Assembly: GCA_041577935.1 (NCBI GenBank)
Contig: JBFGIA010000076.1
Coordinates: 1-11,763 of the forward strand
Origin: CAMYLR01 sp041577935
GTDB lineage: Bacteria; Gemmatimonadota; Gemmatimonadetes; JACCXV01; JAHWKZ01
Length of the DNA stretch: 11,763 nucleotides
Reading direction: 5' to 3'
Under the pieces are notes generated by a model, which searched no databases, was not told the origin of the DNA, and saw only the letters and a program-made list of their open reading frames with translations. Position 1 is the stretch's first letter. Each line of letters opens with the position of its first letter. A program made the translations under genes and the position numbers. Shown here one piece after another: positions 6,737 to 11,763 of the stretch.

Positions 6737-7627
6737 ATGCCGGAGCTTCCCGAGATCGTCGCCTACCAGCGCGCGCTCGAGCCGCGAATCGTGGGCGCGA
6801 CGCTACTTGACGTTCGACTGCGGTCGTTCGCACTCCTCAAGACGTTTGAACCATCGCTGGACGAGCTCGTGGAACGACGCGTCAGGGACGTCGACCGGAT
6901 CGGCAAGCGTCTCGTAATCGGTTTCGACCCCGATCTCTTCATGGTCCTGCACCTCATGGTGGCGGGTCGACTGCGGTGGGCAGAGGCGAAATGGGAGATT
7001 CCCCGCAAGCGAGGACTGGCGGCGTTTGACTTTTCGACCGGCTCGCTGTTGCTGACCGAAGCCGGCACAAAGCGTCGCGTGGCGCTGCACGTGGTCCGCG
7101 GGCCCGACGCGCTCCAGGCGCTCGACCCCGGTGGCATCGAGGTTCTCGACGCGCCGCTCGAAGCGTTCCACGAGGCTCTCCTCCGAGGACGGCATACCCT
7201 CAAGCGAGCGCTGACCGATCCTCGGGCCTTTAGCGGGATCGGCGGCGCGTTTGCCGACGAGATCCTGCACGCCGCCAAACTGTCACCGCTGCAACTGAAC
7301 ACCAACCTCGCTGCCGGTGAGGTCGAGCGCCTATGGCGAGCTGCGCAGCGAATCCTCGAGGAATGGATCGAGATCCGGTGCACCGAGGTCGGAGACGGGT
7401 TCCCCGAAAAGGTGACCGCCTTTCATCCCCAGATGGCTGTCCACGGCAAGTACCGCGAGTTGTGCCCGGTGTGTGACACGCGGATTCAGCGCATCGTCTA
7501 CGCCGACCGAGAGACGAATTACTGCCCCACCTGCCAGACCGATGGTCGGCTGCTGGCTGATCGCGCGCTGAGCCGATTGCTCAAGGACGATTGGCCGAGC
7601 TCGGTCGAGGAATTGGAGGAGGGTTGA
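6737..7627 (+). CDS. mutM: Fpg/MutM-family DNA glycosylase/AP lyase
   Basis: Base-excision repair enzyme that removes oxidised purines such as 8-oxoguanine and formamidopyrimidines and cuts the abasic site. The 296-residue protein begins MPELPEI, giving the catalytic Pro2 and Glu3. Lys57 lies in IGKRL, the conserved beta-clamp lysine position. The helix-two-turn-helix is at about 165-185 (FSGIGGAFADEIL). The C-terminal zinc finger has Cys243, Cys246, Cys263 and Cys266 (CPVC and CPTC), followed by the RLLADRALSRLLKDDWP tail typical of a subfamily that also carries HLMVAGRLRW and GLAAFDF. In the H2TH loop the usual Asn of GIGN is Gly170, a notable change because that Asn contacts the DNA backbone. 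The subfamily differs from classic MutM, so substrate range may differ. Third gene of the operon. Confidence 0.92.
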   Translation: MPELPEIVAYQRALEPRIVGATLLDVRLRSFALLKTFEPSLDELVERRVRDVDRIGKRLVIGFDPDLFMVLHLMVAGRLRWAEAKWEIPRKRGLAAFDFSTGSLLLTEAGTKRRVALHVVRGPDALQALDPGGIEVLDAPLEAFHEALLRGRHTLKRALTDPRAFSGIGGAFADEILHAAKLSPLQLNTNLAAGEVERLWRAAQRILEEWIEIRCTEVGDGFPEKVTAFHPQMAVHGKYRELCPVCDTRIQRIVYADRETNYCPTCQTDGRLLADRALSRLLKDDWPSSVEELEEG

Positions 7628-7932
7628 CGGCAGCGCCGCGAGTCGAGACCCAACCCGGCCCAGAAGCCAGCGATCGAGCCGAGCAGCGCACCGACCGCAC
7701 ATAGCCCTTCACTGCACCCGTCGTGGATGAGCGCCGCCAATCCCAGCCCACCGGCGGCGCCGATCCCGGCGCCGATCCACGCCCCATCGAAATCGGAATC
7801 ACACCCGTCGTTCTCGATCTGCAGGACCACCGACCCCTCCTGAGCTGCGTTGAGTGGCACCGAGCGGAATTGCGCCCGTGCGTCACCGTGCAAGAGCAAC
7901 ATCAGAACCAAAGCGCTCAGCATCGCTTTCAT
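7519..7932 (-). CDS. Small exported glycine-zipper protein
   Basis: A 137-residue protein with a signal peptide (MKAMLSALVLMLLLHGDARA, cleavage after residue 20 at ARA/Q). Two hydrophobic Gly/Ala-rich segments follow at about 51-69 and 78-97 (GAWIGAGIGAAGGLGLAAL and GALLGSIAGFWAGLGL). They form a glycine zipper of the kind found in small outer-membrane or periplasmic proteins. The pair of cysteines at 73 and 78 lies between them. A good ribosome site, GAGGTG, lies just before the ATG at 7932. The frame does not stop until 7519, so its last 36 or so codons are antisense to the fpg end. That tail is Ser/Arg-rich and low in complexity, as expected of sequence shaped by the opposite gene. It follows the lipoprotein gene by 30 bases and is probably co-transcribed. 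Confidence 0.65.
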   Translation of the reverse strand: MKAMLSALVLMLLLHGDARAQFRSVPLNAAQEGSVVLQIENDGCDSDFDGAWIGAGIGAAGGLGLAALIHDGCSEGLCAVGALLGSIAGFWAGLGLDSRRCRQPSSNSSTELGQSSLSNRLSARSASSRPSVWQVGQ

Positions 7933-7962
7933 CGAGTCACCTCAACATCGAACGTTGGTGGG

Positions 7963-8979
7963 TCAGCAATCCGACAGCCGAAAGCTAAACGACTTCGGGC
8001 GTTTGACGTAGTCGTGGTCACAGCTGTTGTTGTGCTGCAGGGGTCCCTTGGGGCTGCCGCCGCTGTCTCCCCACTTGCCACGGAATCGTTGCAGGATCTC
8101 CTTCTCGTCGCGTGCCGGGCCGAATCGAGTCGACCAGTGCGATGTCATGAAGCGCAGCGGGTTATCGAGCGGGTCGTCGGGCGATCCGGCGTTGCTGTTG
8201 TGAGGTCCCACCGGACCCCGGCCTGGGTTTCGGTACATACCGTGAGCTCCGGCCTCGATATAGACGCGAGGGTGTTTGTGGCCCCAGTAGTCGGTGTGCC
8301 ACGCATACGCGGTCGAGCTGACGTCGAGATCGCCGTGATGATGGAAGTGGAGCTTGACCGGTGGCCGCTGCCGAATCCCGGCGGCACTGCGCTCGACCAG
8401 CATGCAGATGTGCTCCCAATCCCCCCGATGTCGCAAACCGTTGGGCCACAGGATCAGCTTGGCATCGTCCCCGAAGAACAGGTAGTAGTGAAGCCAAACG
8501 AGGTTGTTCTTCCCGCCGACCGAAAAGGTCTCAGGCATCGGCACCGCATCCACGTAGACCGGCGCGTCCTCCTCACGGTTACCGACGATCAAGAACTCCG
8601 TCGGTTTCATAACGCCCCCGCTGAGTGAAAGCGCCGCGTTCTTCAGCGTGTAGAGGCTGTTGTACGGAATCCTCGAGCTTCCCTGCGATATAGAGCCCGT
8701 CGCAAGGCCCCACTGGGCGATCGAGATCGGGAAGATGAATTCCTGTCCATCGAAGTACCAATACGGCCGAAACTGCCGCAGCAGGATCTCTTCCTCGGTG
8801 TCCGGTAGACCGTCTCCATCGGTATCGATCGTGTGGGGTAGTTGTGGATCGGGCGGGAGCACGGCAACATCGGGTCGAGTCGCGTCTCGACTGGGATCGA
8901 TCTCAGGCCCGGTGGCCGCCTCGTTGCAGGCCGTGAGGACGATCAGTGCTCCCCCTAGGATTGGCATCGCTGTTCTCAT
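7963..8979 (-). CDS. Lipoprotein with Vps62/DUF946-like domain
   Basis: A 338-residue protein. The N-terminus MRTAMPILGGALIVLTAC is a lipoprotein signal with lipobox LTAC and Cys18 as the lipid site. A Pro/Asp-rich linker leads to DTDGDGLPDTEEE (52-64), a thrombospondin type 3-like calcium-binding repeat. The rest resembles the Vps62/DUF946 family of fungi and plants: FRPYWYFDGQEFIFP (70-84), VWLHYYLFFGDD (161-172), RGDWEHICMLVE (185-196), VKLHFHHHGD (208-217), HPRVYIEAGAHGMYRNPG (236-253) and FRGKWGDSGG near 299-308. In that family the GDWEH and the later P-x-V-Y-x-x-x-G-x-H-x-x-Y elements are the most conserved. Cys320 and the terminal Cys338 could pair. The function of bacterial members is unknown. 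A GGAGG lies 12 bases before the ATG at 8979. Family call by motif memory only. Confidence 0.8.
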   Translation of the reverse strand: MRTAMPILGGALIVLTACNEAATGPEIDPSRDATRPDVAVLPPDPQLPHTIDTDGDGLPDTEEEILLRQFRPYWYFDGQEFIFPISIAQWGLATGSISQGSSRIPYNSLYTLKNAALSLSGGVMKPTEFLIVGNREEDAPVYVDAVPMPETFSVGGKNNLVWLHYYLFFGDDAKLILWPNGLRHRGDWEHICMLVERSAAGIRQRPPVKLHFHHHGDLDVSSTAYAWHTDYWGHKHPRVYIEAGAHGMYRNPGRGPVGPHNSNAGSPDDPLDNPLRFMTSHWSTRFGPARDEKEILQRFRGKWGDSGGSPKGPLQHNNSCDHDYVKRPKSFSFRLSDC

Positions 8980-9203
8980 TCTCGAACCGTTCCTCCCCTC
9001 CGTTTGGGCTCGTTCTACGGTTTTTGTGGGTGACTCATGGGCAACGCCTGGGCCGAGACGGGAGAGAGCCGGCTACTAGATTGCGCTACAACGAGCTACG
9101 GAGAACGGCTCGCGCCCCCGAGATGAGACCACGCGGGGATATCGGCGAGTGGCCGACGATCGGTTCGCGGCCCCGGTTTGCGTTCTTAAGCGGGTACCCA
9201 GCT
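8980..9203. other. Divergent intergenic region
   Basis: This 224-base stretch lies between the divergent lipoprotein and GNAT genes and must hold their promoters. The + frame of the acetyltransferase stays open through it from about 8946, but the predicted residues are Arg/Pro-rich and look non-coding. No convincing -10/-35 pair, riboswitch or RNA gene stands out to me. Confidence 0.5.
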
Positions 9204-9734
9204 GTGAATGATGGAGACACGATTTATCACACCGAGCGTCTGCTCGTGCGTCACATCACCGATGGGGATGTCGACGCGATGTGCGCCGTGTACGGAGACG
9301 CTGGGGCGATGCGGTGGGTCGACGACGGCCGGCCGCTCGACCGCGAGGGTTGCCTAAGATGGATCAGCGTGACAAAGGAGAACTACGCCACGCGTGGCTA
9401 CGGCATGTCGGCTCTGGTGCTCAGAGAGTCGGGTACAGTGATGGGGTTCTGCGGAATCGTGCATCCGGGGGGTCAGCCGGAGCCCGAGATCAAGTACGCC
9501 CTTCTGAGGGAGTACTGGGGTCAGGGTCTTGCCACCGAAGCGGTCGAGGGGATGTTGGCGTACGCAGCGAAGTACCTCGGTCTGCGGAGGGTCATCGCCA
9601 CCACAGCGCCGGAGAATGAACCATCGCACCGCGTACTCCTCAAGGTTGGTATGTCTCACCTGAAAACAACCCGCGACCCGGATGGTGGCTATACGAAGAC
9701 GTTCGTCTGGAGCGCTGAGGATTCCAAGGTCTAA
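9204..9734 (+). CDS. GNAT N-acetyltransferase (RimJ/RimL-like)
   Basis: Acetyl-CoA-dependent N-acetyltransferase of the GNAT_3/RimJ-RimL type. From GTG at 9204 it has 176 residues, the normal length. The N-terminus TERLLVRHITDGDVDAM (10-26) is the usual family opening. Residues 95-121 (EIKYALLREYWGQGLATEAV and on) are motif A, with WGQGLATEA binding the pyrophosphate of acetyl-CoA. N-x-x-S-x-x-V-L-x-K-x-G-M (138-150) is motif B. Members acetylate ribosomal protein N-termini, small molecules or antibiotics; the substrate cannot be told from sequence here. ATG at 9123 is in frame and would add 27 residues that look non-family, so GTG is preferred though its ribosome site is weak. It stands alone on its strand. 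Confidence 0.88.
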   Translation: MNDGDTIYHTERLLVRHITDGDVDAMCAVYGDAGAMRWVDDGRPLDREGCLRWISVTKENYATRGYGMSALVLRESGTVMGFCGIVHPGGQPEPEIKYALLREYWGQGLATEAVEGMLAYAAKYLGLRRVIATTAPENEPSHRVLLKVGMSHLKTTRDPDGGYTKTFVWSAEDSKV

Positions 9735-9742
9735 ACGAGGGC

Positions 9743-9774
9743 GGCGCGGCCAGGCCCGAAGGACCGACCGCGCC
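9743..9774. terminator. Possible hairpin between convergent genes
   Basis: A 7-base GC-only stem, GGCGCGG (9743-9749) with CCGCGCC (9768-9774), and an 18-base loop. It sits in the 66-base gap between the ends of the convergent GNAT and tadG-like genes. No run of T follows on either strand, so it is at best a weak or Rho-assisted bidirectional terminator. Confidence 0.35.
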
Positions 9775-9800
9775 TGAGGGAGAAGTGGGGGAAGCTGGGG

Positions 9801-11015
9801 TTACTTGCTGAGCCGAACCAGGATGTCTTGGGCCACGGCTTCAAACACATCGTCGAGCTCCGCAGCGGTGGGCGCGAAGTAGGCGCTCCCCTGCGGCTCT
9901 TTCGGATCACTGACACCGTCCTCGTTCGCCAGCTCGCGGAGGTAATCCATATCCGGCGTCAGAATCGGGTCCGGGTTGTTGGGGTTCCCCAGCCCGATCG
10001 TGAACAGATAGATGTTATTTTTCCGGATCGCCTTGGCCTCTTGCCGGCCATTGGCCTTGCCGCGGGCGCGAACCGCGTTCTCGTTCATGCCAAAGCACGA
10101 CGGTACGCCCTGGCATCCGTCGGCTCTTGCGATCTGATTCAGTGGCAGCGCGTCGGGATTGTCGAAGTAACCCCGCACGTTGCCGGTGATCCGGGTCGAC
10201 ACTGCCATCGCGCGATCCTGGCCGCCGACCATTCCGCGAAATGCCGTTGGGCGCCCGTCGGTAAAGAACACCACCACCTGGACCGACCCATTCCGTGTCG
10301 GGCCGTTTACGAGTGTCTCCTTACCAACCCTCAACCCCTCCCCGGTGTTGGTGTCGCCGACCGAGGTCATGGCGTCGATCGCCGCCCGGATGTTGCTCCG
10401 GAACGGCTGGCCGAGGGGTACGTGCTGACCGGCGCGAACCTGGAACGAGACCAACCCGATCTGGTCCACCGATTCACTGAAGTTGTCGATAAAGTCCTTG
10501 GCTGCGTTCTGCAGGTCGTCCCAAGCACCTTCGCGGGCGATCGAGCCTGACTGATCCAAGACGAGGACCAGATCGAGCGGCGGAACGGTCGCCTCGGCGG
10601 CCGCCACGACACCAACCTGATCGCGCCCAAGGACGCGCATGAAGGTCGTCGGAACGATGTCGTTGGCGCTGACTGAGACGGTGTTCTCACCGGCGGCGTT
10701 GACGCCAAACGAGTAGTTGAGCATCGCTGGATCGACGCCGTTGGCTTTAGCCAGCGTGATGATACGCTGCTCCGCATTGGCTTGGCTTTGACGCAGCGCC
10801 GCAGCGCCTCCGAGCGCAGCCGCGTCAACCGCACGTGACAGCTCAGATCGCTTGACGTAGGCGCGCCCCGAATCGAGCGCCAGACCGGCGATCCCGAGCA
10901 GCCCGACCAGGCTCACCGCGACGAACGCCAACACGGTTCCTCGCTCGTTGCGTATCACTCGGCGCCAGAAAGCGCTCTTCTTTCGCATCGACGGCCTCCC
11001 CATCCCGTTAGTCAT
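9801..11015 (-). CDS. TadG-like protein with von Willebrand factor A domain
   Basis: A 404-residue inner-membrane-anchored protein. The N-terminal segment ERGTVLAFVAVSLVGLLGIA (24-43), followed by LALDSGRAYVKRSELSRAVDAAALGGA, is the Tad domain found in TadG. A von Willebrand A domain covers about 146-400. Its metal (MIDAS) site is intact: D154-x-S156-x-S158, T224 in DTNTGEGL, and D253 in FFTDG. A Cys pair (301, 307) lies in a loop that may form a disulfide. In Tad systems TadG is an envelope protein of the Flp pilus machine. The ATG overlaps the tadE-like stop (TAATG) and has GGGGGGA 6 bases upstream, so coupling supports this first ATG over those at residues 5 and 10. No other Tad genes are in view. 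Confidence 0.87.
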   Translation of the reverse strand: MTNGMGRPSMRKKSAFWRRVIRNERGTVLAFVAVSLVGLLGIAGLALDSGRAYVKRSELSRAVDAAALGGAAALRQSQANAEQRIITLAKANGVDPAMLNYSFGVNAAGENTVSVSANDIVPTTFMRVLGRDQVGVVAAAEATVPPLDLVLVLDQSGSIAREGAWDDLQNAAKDFIDNFSESVDQIGLVSFQVRAGQHVPLGQPFRSNIRAAIDAMTSVGDTNTGEGLRVGKETLVNGPTRNGSVQVVVFFTDGRPTAFRGMVGGQDRAMAVSTRITGNVRGYFDNPDALPLNQIARADGCQGVPSCFGMNENAVRARGKANGRQEAKAIRKNNIYLFTIGLGNPNNPDPILTPDMDYLRELANEDGVSDPKEPQGSAYFAPTAAELDDVFEAVAQDILVRLSK

Positions 11016-11461
11016 TATGGTCCCCCCGTGAACGGCTCGTTTTTCATCGACGTTGCGACGGTGAAATCGTGTTTGCCGCCGGGGAAGAAACGGTTGACGC
11101 CGGGGGTCACGAACTGAAACTCGAAGTTCCCGGTCACGGTCACGATCTCGCTTGGACCGCCACCATCGGCCGGATCGACGATCAATCGATTGACGTCGAG
11201 GTCGAGTGCCGTGGCTTCTCTCGTGATCACGCTCTTGATCGACTCGGCCCGGGTCATCGTGTTGCCCTGGGCGTCGTCGAGCGTACCGCCGGTGACGGCG
11301 AAGCGCGTGGCCTCGTGAATCGCGTGCTGCAGCGTTAGCTGGGTGTAGAAGAAGCGCGAAAAATCGAAGATCCCCATAAACAGGAGTGCCACGATCGGGA
11401 TGACCATGGCGAACTCGATCATCGTTTGTCCGCGCCTACAATTCAAACGTCCTGCCCTCAT
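11015..11461 (-). CDS. TadE-like pseudopilin
   Basis: A 148-residue protein of the TadE type. The N-terminus MRAGRLNCRRGQTMIEFAMV has a basic leader and then a 20-residue hydrophobic helix (about 14-33). Gly11 and Glu16 fit the G/xxxxE signal cut by the TadV prepilin peptidase, so this is probably processed as a pseudopilin. The following QLTLQHAIHEATRFAVTGG (41-59) is the family signature after the helix. The mature domain has no cysteine. A very good ribosome site, GGAGGGAG, lies about 3 bases before the ATG at 11461. It is the first gene of the tadE-tadG pair and follows a likely promoter near 11557-11585. TadE proteins serve Flp-pilus assembly or secretion of adhesins. Confidence 0.87.
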   Translation of the reverse strand: MRAGRLNCRRGQTMIEFAMVIPIVALLFMGIFDFSRFFYTQLTLQHAIHEATRFAVTGGTLDDAQGNTMTRAESIKSVITREATALDLDVNRLIVDPADGGGPSEIVTVTGNFEFQFVTPGVNRFFPGGKHDFTVATSMKNEPFTGGP

Positions 11462-11720
11462 TACTCCCTCCGGTTCCTTCCTCGAGCGACGGGTTTCCGA
11501 CTCTTCTTGGTCTGGTCTTGCCGCCGCTTCAAACAGTTTTCCTCGGGGGATGTCTCACTGTACCCGAACGATGAAATCGGATCAATAGTTTTGGCGCCGT
11601 GCTGCCGATTATGAAACCACCCGTTTTCGATCGTGCACTATGGTGCCGCAAATAGGAACCGCGCTTCCACACCTGGGCTAAAAGGGTTTCCACGTCTACT
11701 GTGAGGCCAGGTTGGAGAGC
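11462..11720. other. Intergenic region upstream of tadE-like gene
   Basis: No coding frame here looks real. The stretch is more AT-rich than its surroundings in places (about 11560-11640), as expected for regulatory DNA. It holds the putative promoter and, at about 11634-11645, a GCAC-TATG-GTGC dyad with a four-base stem that could be a weak operator. Together with the terminator it separates the tad pair from the next transcription unit. Confidence 0.5.
11557..11585 (-). promoter_or_regulatory. Putative sigma-70-type promoter of the tadE-tadG pair
   Basis: On the minus strand TTGATC (11585-11580) and TACAGT (11562-11557) are separated by 17 bases, each matching 4 of 6 consensus positions. 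Transcription would start near 11550 and give a leader of about 90 bases before the tadE-like ATG. The leader ends in the GGAGGGAG ribosome site; I see no known riboswitch in it. Confidence 0.4.
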
Positions 11721-11760
11721 AAAAAAGAAGGGCGACCCACCAAAGATGTGGGTCGCCCTC
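11721..11760 (-). terminator. Strong intrinsic terminator of a gene beyond the right edge
   Basis: A perfect 12-base stem, AGGGCGACCCAC (11729-11740) with GTGGGTCGCCCT (11748-11759), has a 7-base loop. On the minus strand it is followed by TTCTTTTTT (11728-11720 side), the classic U-tract. It therefore ends a minus-strand transcript entering from the right, which insulates the tadE-tadG promoter from read-through. Confidence 0.9.
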
Positions 11761-11763
11761 CGG

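Noticed and set aside
7723..8628. 301-codon + strand open frame
   Set aside because: Antisense to the lipoprotein and glycine-zipper genes, both of which have export signals and ribosome sites. Its product looks like random Arg/Pro/Val-rich sequence.
8946..9203. Upstream extension of the acetyltransferase
   Set aside because: GNAT similarity begins just after GTG 9204; the extension is Arg/Pro-rich and overlaps the lipoprotein start on the other strand.
9828..10550. 240-codon + strand open frame
   Set aside because: Antisense to the von Willebrand A domain, whose metal-site motifs show which strand is coding.
11462..11556. Cyclic-di-GMP riboswitch in the tadE leader
   Set aside because: The leader has GGAAACC- and GGCAAGACC-like pieces, but the ordered conserved core and the GNRA loop/receptor pair are not present.
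1..11763. HIP1-type GCGATCGC repeats
   Set aside because: I found the inner CGATCG often but not the full octamer, so this is not a cyanobacterial signature.
1..11763. Mobile element, CRISPR, toxin-antitoxin or defence locus
   Set aside because: No transposase, integrase, regular direct repeats, tRNA junction or recognised defence domain was seen.

Overview
The window is a GC-rich (roughly 60%), gene-dense bacterial chromosome segment with mostly housekeeping genes, short intergenic gaps and several overlapping start/stop junctions. I see no insertion sequence, integrase, CRISPR array, tRNA or rRNA. The lineage cannot be fixed by reading alone. The Trm112-type zinc protein, the lone RsbRD-N protein, the lipoproteins and the Tad-type genes suggest an environmental Gram-negative of a deltaproteobacterial or similar deep-branching phylum; this is inference.

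Left part (1-5487). The 3' end of purF (purine synthesis, Fe-S cluster type) and a stand-alone RsbRD-N-like protein run on the + strand. They meet a minus-strand cluster read from right to left: era (GTPase for 30S assembly), a 55-residue Trm112/UPF0434 zinc-ribbon protein, rnr (RNase R, apparently starting at TTG inside a TTGA overlap), a two-helix PH-domain membrane protein, and a 56-residue membrane protein. The theme is RNA and ribosome maturation plus two small envelope proteins. The two convergent units end in one shared CTAG that gives both stop codons.

Middle part (5488-7627). Divergent from era is a + strand unit of three tightly packed genes: an exported protein of unknown function, a three-helix membrane protein (ATGA overlap), and an Fpg/MutM-family DNA glycosylase (4-base gap). 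The glycosylase has a Gly where the helix-two-turn-helix loop normally has Asn.

Right-middle part (7519-9734). A minus-strand pair encodes a lipoprotein with a calcium-binding-type Asp-rich repeat and a Vps62/DUF946-like domain, followed by a small exported glycine-zipper protein. The 3' end of the second gene overlaps the 3' end of fpg by about 109 bases on the opposite strand. A GNAT acetyltransferase gene runs on the + strand, divergent from the lipoprotein gene.

Right part (9735-11763). A minus-strand tadE-like/tadG-like pair (TAATG overlap) encodes a pseudopilin-like protein and a von Willebrand factor A protein with an intact metal site. A plausible sigma-70-type promoter lies upstream. 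The window ends with a strong intrinsic terminator for a minus-strand gene beyond the right edge.

Nothing here is clearly a new defence or mobile system. The least explained elements are the exported-protein/membrane-protein/fpg unit, the Vps62-like lipoprotein with its glycine-zipper partner, and a clear excess of the palindrome CGATCG across the window.
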